A DNA stretch of 64,000 nt from Cardiocondyla obscurior (Eukaryota > Arthropoda > Insecta > Hymenoptera > Formicidae), in the NCBI RefSeq assembly GCF_019399895.1, contig NC_091880.1, positions 372,001-436,000 on the forward strand, given 5' to 3'. The position numbers and the translations under genes are program-made. Below the pieces are notes generated by a model, which worked only from the letters and a program-made list of their open reading frames with translations, was not told where the DNA came from and did not search any database. Below, one piece after another: positions 50,699 through 61,200 of the stretch (positions within the stretch are counted from its first letter, which is position 1; the number at the start of each line of letters is the position of its first letter).

Positions 50699-53600
50699 CG
50701 GACGCGCGCGCAGGTCTCGCCGGGCTTTTCTGCGGGATCCACCATAATCCCTTCACGTGCTGCAAATGGGTGCAGTTTGTCCTCGCCGTTTCGTGACGCT
50801 CTATCGTTCCCCGCTCGCGCATTATATCCCGCGAGTAGCTTCCGAGGATAAAGTTTATTTAAACTGACCTCGCGGCGTTAATTAATAAAGAGAGGAGCGG
50901 AGTCAGCGGGAATGACTCCTGAGTATTCCCAGCCGCAATGGTCCGCCGGCTCGCAACTATCGCGAGACGCAAGTCGTAAAGCATCGAAATACACCTTCAA
51001 GGCCGCGACCAGTCGTTTCAGTCAATCGCGAGCCGAGCCGCTTCGCCGGAATCGATAAATCCTCTCGCGCAATCGGGATGCGGCAGTTATCGCGAGCGAA
51101 TGTTCGCCGGTAATTGTCAGACTCGCGCCTGGATATAAACTGCGGTGTGTTTACTGCTTCCCCAACTGCCTCCGAACGCTCGCACCTCCGCAAAAATCGC
51201 ACGCGGTAATAAGCCTTTCTTCTCTCGAACCGCGGGACGCAAAAATTTTTTATTTTTTTTTTTTAATAATTATTTTACTGAATATTTTATATCATTGTTA
51301 TCGGGACGACGAAAAGTTGCGCGCTCGCGCGCGCTGCTGCACGTAACTCCAACGTTGCTCGATAAACCCGACATTGTTATCTTCAATTCAGTTCGATATC
51401 TTTTTGCTGCATTATCGTCGGATAAACAATATCTATGGCATTATAAGCGAGCGATGCGCGCCCGTTACTGTCGAGCTCGGTGGTATATTGCACGCAATAA
51501 AAATGGTTTCACGTCTGATGGATTTTCTCAACGTTTACAAATATGGTTCATAAATCGAGGATGGAATTGAATTCCGCGGATGCGGTCTGCGATTTTTCCG
51601 AACGCCACTTCGATTCCGTCTAATGCCCGCTGCGTGTCTCCCCTGGGACGATTTCGCACCAATTTCTTCCGCCCGAGCGCCGCGGGCACTTATTCGAGAC
51701 AGCTCGTCCCATCTTATCAGCGTTATCGACGCTCGAATTGCGCCCACGCTTGATTATCCAAGGTCTCGGAAAAATATTCTCTCGAATAGTTGACCTTTTT
51801 CCGGATAAATCACCCACCGTCCTTTTTCTCCCTTGGCGGCAACTTATCCGGGGTAACATTTCAGATACATTTTATCGACCGTCTTCTTAATTAATTTAAT
51901 ATCGAAGATAACAATTTAACGAACGTGACATTTTGCCGCGGAGCTCGCGATACAACGAGTCAATTGTCGCTTAGCGCACGCCGCACTCACCGAGGGGAGA
52001 AAATCTGAAATAGGTCATATCCTTCGGCGAAAATAGACTCGGTCTCGAAAGGGTTGTTGGGTGCGCCCGAAGGTTACCGACACGCCGTCTAAAACGGCTC
52101 GCCTCTAGGCTCGCCGCGGGGATAAAAGCACGAAGGATTCGCGGCGGTTTATAGATAGCCGGGACGGATAAGAGAGTAAACGGCGCGGCCTCATGGAGTT
52201 CGTTATTGCCCGATTATCGTTGTTCCCGGCCTAATCTCGCCGCAGCCAGCAGCCACCCCGCAGCAGCGGTAACGGCGGCGGCGGTGGCGGCAACGGCTTT
52301 TGCACTTAGCACTTACGTGGCGGCTAGGCATTATGCGGTAATAACGAGCGACCCCCATCACGTAACCTCACTTAAGCGCCGAGTCGCTGCCGCGCGGTAT
52401 TGGAAAAGGGCGCAGGGAAAGGGGGCGAAAAAAAAAAAAAATTAAGAGAACGCTGCGCGACCGACCTCCGCCCATCGTTACCGGATCCACGTCGCGTTAC
52501 GGCCGGCCAGCTCCTTGGCCCTTTCTTTTTCCCCCTTGCCCCTTTCAAACCGCACTCGTGTTTATCCGCGAGCGCTAATAGAAAGCGCACACCGTCACCG
52601 TCGTTCCCTCCCTTGTATATTCCCTTCATTAATATCGATGTTTCGTGCAATGCCAACATTAATCGCGTAATCGAGCCCCGTCTTGGCTCGAGTGTATTAT
52701 ACGCGGATTATAACTGGTGGCCCTCGGCTCTGCTATCACGCGATTTTGATCGCCGGCTTTTAAGGGCTTTCCCGGCGGAAACACGGGGAATGGAGTTGCG
52801 TCTCTCGATACTGCAATTTCGCGAAATCACGGTGCGTCGTGAATAGAACACCGATCGCCTCGACTCGCTCTCTCGGTCCGCGCGAGCGGTTAATTAGAAA
52901 TTAACGACAAACGTTCTGCATACGCGAAAAGGGTCTACCGCGAAGACACTTCCGCGCGCTCGCGAACATGATGAATTTCTCTTCGCGTCGTAATTTATGT
53001 TTTTTTATTTTATTTTATTATTATTATTATTATTTATTACTTTTTTTTTTTTTGAAGCCTCGCTCGTTCAACTGTTGCACAACGTGGGAGCGGTCGCGCG
53101 GTGTACCGAGAAACGTATTTAAGGATACGGCAGTAAGGAGACGTCGCATAACTTCGAATTATCACTGTACATAATTGCCCGAGCGAGCAAGCAATTTAGC
53201 GGTACCACCAGTCCCGAGATATGACGGGGCCGCATCGCGGCATACCATCTTAAATAGCCCGGCACTTTATAGATGTCTGTTAATAAACTTCATTATACTG
53301 CTGCACTTAATTGATTAACGAGAAACTACGAGGCGGTGCCGCGCGCGAGAAAGGCCGAAGGTACGCCGGACGTTTCGCGCGTGAAGGAACGGCTGGCCCT
53401 AGCGGGACCGTGAAAAAACGAGCGAAATCGCATTAATTAAACCCACAATATAGATTCGGCCTCCGCGGCGCTCGTCTTTTTTTTTTTATTTTTTTTATTT
53501 TTAACCACTGCGCTTTTCTTGCGCCCCCGTGTAAACGCACCGCGTATCGTACCGCGCGCGTGTTCTTCTCATTCGCAATTTCCACTCGCGATTGTTATGC

Positions 53601-56600
53601 AAAATGAAATACAGAATACGGCAATTAAATTTTTCATACTCGCTCGCGGTTTTCAATTCCGTCGCTGAGCGGCAGAGCTGCGTGGAATAGTCGTGGCGAT
53701 ATCTTCCTTTGCTTATTTTCTAATGGGGAGGATCGTATCCTCGCAACGAGTTTTCGCGTTCCCCGGAGATTAACGGCAACGGTAAGACCGAACGCCGGCA
53801 ATATCGGCAAACAGTTTCCCGCCATTAAGCGCGAGCTCGCTCTCTCTCTCTTTCTCTCTTTCTCTCGCAATGACTTCTACCGCGATCCGACCGCCGATGC
53901 CCGGGCTGGGAGTGAACTTCCGGCATTTTTGCGCGAGTACACGCGTACTCATCTGTAATCTCCACGCCCTTTAATTATCCGCAGCTTGACGCCGAGCAGT
54001 TACGGCAAATAGTAACGTTGTCATTACGGCTACGAAGAACGAACGAGGCTACCGAGGCTTCTCTCTTTCTCTCTTCCTTGTCTTTTTCCTTCTCCGCCTC
54101 GTCTTCTTCTTCCTCTTTTTCTTATTGCGACCCTCGCCGCCTTCCTCACCACTCGCGACGATATAGAGGTCGTGGCTTAAACGCCGCCGAGAGTCATTGT
54201 CCATCGCCCGGTTCAAGATCCGTTCCGCGAAACGCACGATACCGAGTCGAAGTCGCCGCTCCTCCGCGCGATCAAGTTCCCGCGATTGCACGCCGCCGAA
54301 GCGTTTCGGATCCTCGGAGCGTGCTCTCGCGGGGCTCGTGAATTTTGGAAAATTCCCTCCAATGAGATTCGAATAACGAATAATTCTATCGTACGACTTC
54401 ACCTAGACCCATTACTTTATCAGCGGTAATAAAACCGTCGCTTGTCTCGGGGCCCTAGCCTGTAAAGTGGTATTAAGCAGCAGCTTTAAGTAATCTCAGC
54501 GGTATCCAACGAGAGGACCTATTCGTACGACTCTCGGGGTCCTTTGTTCGCGACTGGATGCCGCGGGATCGCGGTGATTTTACGAGCTAGTTGACGATAC
54601 CGGTCAAACAATCGTTTCTCTCAGTGCCTAACGTAGTTAAATACGCGAACAATGTGTCACCCGTCCCGTAGATACCGGGCGCAAAGTACCGTCATTGAAA
54701 CAATGAGGGAGAGGTAAACGCTCCGCAGTGTCCAGGACGCTGATCTTTCTCGCCGAAGGACCGGCAGTTCGTGGGCGTTCTGACGTTCTAATAGCTTTTA
54801 ATGTCCCGCCAACGTGATTTAGGTGTGCACCGCTGGCCCCCGATTTTACACAAAGGATCTCGACGGTGCACTGACCGTCCTTTCGAGAGGCAAGACCCCA
54901 GACTGGCTCGGCGGCAGCGCCCTTGAAATTCCTCCCGCGAATACCTGCGGCTGCAACTTTTGGCCCGCGCGCGTGCATAAAGTAAGATAAAGCTCCGTAA
55001 AATGAGCGTAACTTCCCCTCCCTCCTTTTTACACGGAGCGACAAACCGCGGTCGCGCGGCGGATTTTGCGCGGCGCGTATCCGTAATTCTCTTCGCCGCT
55101 TAGATTTGTGTGAATTTTTTAAAGGCTTTGCGAAATGCTTCAATCCGCGATCAAGCGGATTTTTTTTCTCTTTCTCTCCACTCTCTTTTTTTCTCTTTTT
55201 AAATTTTTCGCCGGCCGCACACCGTTCATTCTTCTGTCTCGCTCGTTGGTCAACCAGGACCAGCCCCACTGCGAAGCTGTCACGTCGAATCGTGCCTGAA
55301 AAGAGGCTTCATCTTTCTACGAATTTCATCTATATTTTTTATACCCGGTTTTTCAATTTGCAAAATCCGCCGTGAAATCAAGATAAAGTCAAACCGTCAT
55401 ATAGAAAACCAAATAGGAGGCGAATCAAGAAATTGAAAAAAAATTTTATTAAAAAAAGGAAAATAAAAAAAAATAACGGCAATATCTATTTTATATAAAA
55501 AAAAATAAAACCGGTAGAAAACGTAACGTACGAATTTTTTCACCCGTCGAGGAAAGGGGGCCGTTTGACCTTTTCTCGCGCTGGATTTCAAAACGTCCAT
55601 TGCCGCAATTACATCCCGCCGTATCTTTGATACCGTACACCTCGTGTGGTCCTCTTTCCAGCGACATATAGATGACCCGCGTCCACCCACTGATACACGC
55701 GAGTCTCTTCGCAGTCTCGGGTTACAGACGGCTCTTTCCCAAAAAAGAGCAACGGGACACGGACACCCCGGGTACGTCCACCTCTTAGGCGCTGTATGCA
55801 AATTTCCTTACCTCCTAGCCGGGCGCCGTCAGACGTCGGGAATATGAATCACGCCGCGACGAGAGGCCGCTGCCTCGTAACAGGAAATCCGTCCCCGTGT
55901 GCGGCTATCCCACAGGTTCAGACAAAGCCAGATGCGTTCCCCCTTCATCCCCGCCCTTCTGCTTTTTCATCGATCGCTCGCATCCCACGCGGCGCGAAGA
56001 AAGCCTTCGGGCTTTCGGTACGTGGGAACTAATATTGAACGCGAAAGGTTTCCAATTAATAATTTCGATAATGTAAAAAAAAAAAAAAAGTAACTGCACA
56101 CACGTCGTTCGCTCTCGTTCAACCTTCATCATTTTCTCTCCGTGCGCCTCGTGACTTTTTCAAAGCCGAGGCTCAATCTCGGGGAAACAATATCAAACTT
56201 TGATCTCGAGAAACACTCTTGATCTTGGTACATAAAGAAACATCTGTATTCAGGCGGGAATATAAAACGAAAATAATGCTGCCAATAACAGTAAACGGAA
56301 CGTACAGGCTCATAGCTTTTCTTCCTCGTCGGTGACATTTCGCGCGCGGCACTGACGTCAGTCTTCGAGGATGACCAAACCGAGGGGGTCTTAAACTCGA
56401 GCGTTTTACTTTCATATACCACTCCGGAAAGGAAATTTATTCGCGGCATATTCCGTTGGAAAGGTTAATGCACGCGCGGTTCGATAAATCGATACATTTA
56501 TTTTCGCGAAGATGCGGAATACACGTGCAAGCGTATCCGAGGAGCTTCTGGATTCCTCGAGAGAAAAATTGTGGGCGAAGAGGCGCAATCGTAAAATAGA

Positions 56601-57479
56601 TTATTCGCTTGCAATTTACTTTTTCTAGTTCCGCGACCAAATCGTTTACCAAATACGCGAGTAAATCTGTAGAGAGCGCGTAATTAGAATACCGGCCGCA
56701 AATTTGCGTTTGCGGTGTTCTTTGCGGCGACAGATAACACAATGAAGCGGTAGTTTGCAGTAGATGCGACGGAATGAACCGTCATTTATCAGCACGTAAC
56801 GAAGACGGTCACGCGACCTCGTGATTCACGGATAATGACCGTGACGGAGGCCGCATAGCTGCCCCCGTCAATATATGACGCCTAACGTTATTTCCACTTC
56901 CTAGACAAAAAACCGTCGTCTCTTGCCACGCTCCCGTTCGTATAAAAAAAAAAGAAATCGCAGATGCAATCGGATCGACATTGCGTGAAAATTAGTAGCG
57001 CGTAAAGATACACGTGCGTCATCGAGCAGTAATTTTTTTTTTTACACGCTCCCGAATTTAATTAACAAGATCTCTCTGCACGTTTCTTAAAAGATTATCA
57101 CGATTATTCGAAAATTTTATATTCCAAGATATTTCGTGGGGCGGGCTTCGTATAATTCTTTGAATTTTCGCTGAGTTACGTCGCGGCGAAATTTCGTACT
57201 GTGAATAACATTTTTTTTCTGACAAGTTTTATTGAGACAGCGCTTGATAGGAAGCCAAGAGCGTGCAGGTAATTTACGAGGACCGCGAGAGCTTTAACCA
57301 ATTGTTATTGCAGTTTGAAATATCTCCGAGTGCGCAACAATACGCGATCGGCGATCTTAATCGCGTTCAAGCGACGAACATTAGTGTGATGGTTCGATGT
57401 GATACGAAAACTACCGGCGGATCGAAATTATTCGCGACGTCCTCGAGTGAAACTCGAAGGAGGGAACTCAGAGTCGTCG

Positions 57480-57711
57480 GCGGAGACGAGTGAGATTTCA
57501 ATGGCAAGATAGAAATATCTCCAGTCGATCTACATTGGACCAATTACTCCAGATGGAGCACTCGGTTTGTCCCGTAAAACCCGGAGAAGCTGTGGAAATG
57601 TTACCTTAGTGAACTCGTCACCGAGACTACTTCAGAGACGATCGAGAAGTGCAGTAACGAGGTTAACTTTTGTGAGATTGGCGATAGAGGAAGACCTCTG
57701 TTGTCGCGAAG
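57480..57711 (+). other. Probable 5' leader with upstream ATGs
   Basis: The sequence preceding the ATG at 57712. If transcribed, it contains a three-codon ORF at 57501-57512 and an 18-codon ORF at 57553-57609. Its 5' limit is unknown: a pyrimidine-rich stretch ending in AG near 57225, or AG at 57240, could be a splice acceptor, and no TATA box is evident. Confidence 0.35.
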
Positions 57712-58020
57712 ATGGACGCCCTCGAGCTCCAGGCCGCTTTGGTGAAGCTCGACCCAGCCACCACGGTGACGCCGATCGGCACCACCGTGAAGATAATGCC
57801 TCATCACCGCGTCGCCTTCACCGTAAACATCGACGACGAAGACGACGTCGCTTTAGACGACGCAACGCGAAACGACGACGAGAAGTCGCCAATAGAGATG
57901 GCGACGTCGGTGTCGAGGAAGACGCCGGGAAACTGCGCGACCGGTTTGACGACGGGCCATCACCAGGCCGGCGGCCAACAGCTGGGTGTCTCCAAGTGCG
58001 GGATCGCCGAGATCAGGTGA
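57712..58020 (+). CDS. 102-codon coding frame of unknown family, closed by TGA-C
   Basis: It starts at ATG with A at -3 and G at +4. By hand count 84 of 102 codons end in G or C, a strong coding-type bias that the other frames do not explain. The product begins MDALELQAALVKLDP, has a Thr/Val/Ile segment with a repeated TTVTPIG/TTVKI motif (17-28), an acidic patch at 41-57, and a Gly/Gln/His-rich tail with C75 and C96. There is no signal peptide or membrane segment. I do not recognise the family. The frame stops at TGA (58018-58020) followed by C, the leakiest common stop context, and is then open for another 64 codons. It may be a complete small protein, a long upstream ORF, or the N-terminal part of a readthrough product. 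An internal donor-like CAG|GTGACG straddles the stop. Confidence 0.65.
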   Translation: MDALELQAALVKLDPATTVTPIGTTVKIMPHHRVAFTVNIDDEDDVALDDATRNDDEKSPIEMATSVSRKTPGNCATGLTTGHHQAGGQQLGVSKCGIAEIR

Positions 58021-58167
58021 CGCCAGCCACCTTGCTACGGCGTCAACATGATTTACCACACTTATCCGCCGCACCGAGGTAGCAAGCATCACGCTAAGCA
58101 TCACGCCAAGGAGAAAAGGCATCATCATCATCATACTTTGCACCATCAGCATCACAGAGCTCATGTG
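58021..58167 (+). CDS. His-rich in-frame extension ending at a splice donor
   Basis: Directly after the TGA and in the same frame come 49 codons to a GTG|GTAAGT donor at 58168, leaving phase 0. The segment includes an ATG at 58048 (A at -3) that could start a separate protein: MIYHTYPPHRGSKHHAKHHA, then a Lys/Arg/His-rich run with five consecutive His. By hand count 27 of 49 codons end in G or C, clearly less than in the preceding frame. So either it is translated by readthrough under different constraint, it is the true N-terminus from the internal ATG with the upstream frame as a regulatory ORF, or it is partly non-coding. Past the donor the frame closes at 58213-58215. Confidence 0.5.
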
Positions 58168-58173
58168 GTAAGT
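58168..58173 (+). promoter_or_regulatory. 5' splice site (donor GTAAGT)
   Basis: GTG|GTAAGT is a full consensus donor in phase 0 relative to the frames above, the same phase as the donor at 33604. Confidence 0.7.
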
Positions 58174-58215
58174 CACAGCACTAACCGCGCATTGTCGCGG
58201 ACAAAGAGACGATGA

Positions 58216-61200
58216 CGATGACGTTGTCGTCGCGCGAAGAGATTTCCCGAGCCATTGTTTGCGCTCGCGAGGTCGTCTGATCGTTTCACCCGGCGCGGGG
58301 CGTTCGTTCGAGTAGGTCGTCTTATTAATTTCGGCACGAACGCGACGTGTGAGCAAATTTGATTCGCACATCTTGGGCTAAAAGATTCATCGGATTTTTA
58401 TATCAGCGGAATGGAAAAAAAATAGCGCACCGCGAGAGAAACAAATTTCCGTGTCGCCGTTCTTTAATAAAAAATTCTATTTTTCCCGGAACAATTTCGC
58501 GCCGCCATCCGAATGCTACAAAAGCATTTCGTGCTTCCCATGAAACTCGAAACTCGTCCGAAGGCCTTTATAGAATTCAATAAGAGATGGAAGCGTGTCG
58601 TAGTAACTCGTATTTCCGTGGGCCCCTCGAGAAGCCTAACTCGCCGTGGGCACCTGTATAATACATTTCGTTCAAACTGCACTCTCGCTATAAATAAAAA
58701 AAACGACTTTGAAAAGATATCGCTGCGCGTTCCCGTGGCGCGAAGAATAAATAATATTTCCTGACGGAATGGACAAATCGCGTGTCCAACGGAGAGATTA
58801 AACTCCTACGAAATAATCTCGAAATGCCCGGGCGACTATTTCCCTGGTCCGACCCGAAATCCGTTCGCGCCGATTCGAGACGGCGCAACATTTATTTATC
58901 AAAAGTTCCGTCGCGGCGACCCATGAGTGTCCGATAGCAGCGAGTCTACGGTTTAATTAAAACTGATACTTTACGCATGCCGGGGATTACAAATTAAATT
59001 TGTATACTCGCATTTCGAGGGAAATTAAAATCGTGATTAAAACCAGCTAAATTGCATGTCAAAATTAATATTTAAGTAGATGCTTGCGTAGTTTATGTTA
59101 ATACGAAAGCATCGCTGTGGCGCGTCTCGCGATAGTGCTGCAAATTAAACGTTCTTCCGCGCGGCCTGCTCGCCGACATATCGTACGCATATTTTTTTTT
59201 TTTTTTTATCTATCGAACATACCCATTGTCTGTACCATGCTCGTGCAGCGAGCCGTGCGTTTCCTTTATGAATTTTTCTCGCGCAACGGTTCCTCAACGG
59301 TGACGAATGTGTATCACCGAGTCAGCGGACAATGCGACACGCTCTGGCTAGCGTTCTGTTCTCTGGCTTCGCAAACATTAGCCCGGTAATGCATGAAGAC
59401 GAGCCGCGTTCCGCGACGAGAGACATACGGTATATACTAACATAAGGCATCCCCTCGTACCTGGCCGACGTAAGAAGCCGCTCGCGCCTGGCCACTTAAT
59501 TTTCCTAGCGGTAGTTCCGCGCGGAGATAATTAACGAGCTTTGCAAGAGCAATCGACCGCGAGTTAACTCGGTCTCTCGGTACACCTACGAGCGGTAGAT
59601 TAGCATATTAATTTTTTAACAGCGCTTTATCCGCGTCAACGCGCGAGGAAGCGCATTTTCTGAGAACCGCGAGTCGGAAAAGGGACATGAATACGAAACG
59701 AGAGAAATTATACCTATCCGGAAGAGGAAAGAGAGAGAGAGAAAGGGCTAATTATATTTATAATTATATTTTAATATATTATATTAATTACAATTTAGTA
59801 ACCCGCTGTATAAATTGTACGTACATTTCGACGTAATTTTTTTTTTTAACCTTAATTGTCGCTTAGTCACGTTTACGCGACAAGCTTGAAAAAAAATTGT
59901 TTAATTATGCCTGTTTATTCTAAGAATAATTGTTTCGTGCCGCCGAGTGACTCGCGTTTCGTGACAAAATACGAAGAATCCGCTGTAATTGCATCTTCGT
60001 GAGACGAGTCGATCCAGATGGGTTCGTCCAGGGTGAGTTGACGTCTCGCGCGAAGACGCGTACTCACGCGTGGATGTTGCATATCCGTAGCGAGCGAGCG
60101 TGTGCGACGACGCCATGTGTGTACACCTTGGCGAGCGTGTACTCGCAGCTGCACTTAAGCGGCGACATAATAGGCCTATCGCGAGCCACTTGTCTACTTC
60201 AGACCATTGCCCGCGGCCGCGGCGACCGACGTTAATAGACGCGTTTGCGGGACCACGAGACGAGGATGCGCGACGCCGCGCATGATTCCGATAACCGGCG
60301 CGTACTCGCCCGCAGTTTGCCGATGTGTCTCATTTAGGTGATTCCCCGCTCTCGTTGAGATTTGGATAACGTCAAGAGCTTCGTTTGAGTCGCGTTATCC
60401 GCGCGGAGTCCGCCTGTATTTTGCTTTTACCCGAGATTTTCCCATTCGAGAACGCCCAAACTGGACGGTATCGTACTGATTATATCTCGGGGTCCATTCA
60501 GCGTCCGCGCGTCGCCGATCTTCGCGAACACGGTGGCGCGTGTTTAACGACGTTCCTTTTCGCTGGACGCGCGGCGGCATGGAAATCGCACACGTCGAGA
60601 GCCCCGTTCTTCGTTAGCCCCGCAGAAGAGAGCACGAGACTTTTCCCTCTCGAGGCGACAATCGTCGTATCCAGATATCGAGCGGCTCACCGGCACGGTA
60701 TTGAATTCTCGAGTGGGCGGAAATACTGCGAGCGCGTCTCGCGTGTGTACATATGTGCATATGGGGAGTCATGTTTCTGCGTATGTACACGGTCCGTACG
60801 TAGCGTGTCCTCCCCCGAGTCACACGCCGGGGGCTCCGTCAACGAACGAGGTTCGGCATATGTACCGGATGGGCAGATCGATAATGTTGGGCCACGTAAC
60901 TAGGACGACGGTCTACGTCGCGCTCCGAATATCTCTCGCGGCGATATATACCGCGGCGCACATGCACGCGCCCAACGCACACGGCCGCGATCTTTTATTT
61001 CACCCGGCTCGTAACGTGCAATATGTTGGAGAAATAAATCTTGCCCGCGGATAACTTTATAGCCGGATTTATGGTTATTTTGTGAGCAGCGCTTGGAACT
61101 GTAATTGTTCTCTGTTTTACGCAACAACGAGCTAAATCACACCGCCGCCGTTGCAGTGTCTCGCGATAACGAGTGCTGGAGATCGTGTTCACGTGTCGTT

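Larger units (their letters stand above)
46771..57479. other. Spacer or intron without recognised genes
   Basis: Some 10.7 kb of non-coding-looking DNA with T17 at 46941-46957, a CT/TTTC tract at 50118-50151 followed by a purine-rich stretch, TTA repeats near 53015-53037 and an A/T-rich patch at about 55425-55520. The only sizeable ATG-initiated frame is at 50318-50698 on the minus strand. A 210-codon minus frame at 54637-55269 starts at GTG and is taken as chance. Confidence 0.55.

Noticed and set aside
54637..55269. 210-codon minus-strand open frame
   Set aside because: Starts at GTG, Lys/Arg-rich from a CTT-rich stretch, with no splice-site frame or family support.
57567..58082. 171-codon plus-strand frame overlapping the 57712 exon
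   Set aside because: TTG start and Arg-rich shadow of the GC-ending codons in the true frame.
57853..58371. 172-codon minus-strand frame opposite the same exon
   Set aside because: Antisense shadow; its Met and Ser runs are complements of the CAT and CGA repeats.
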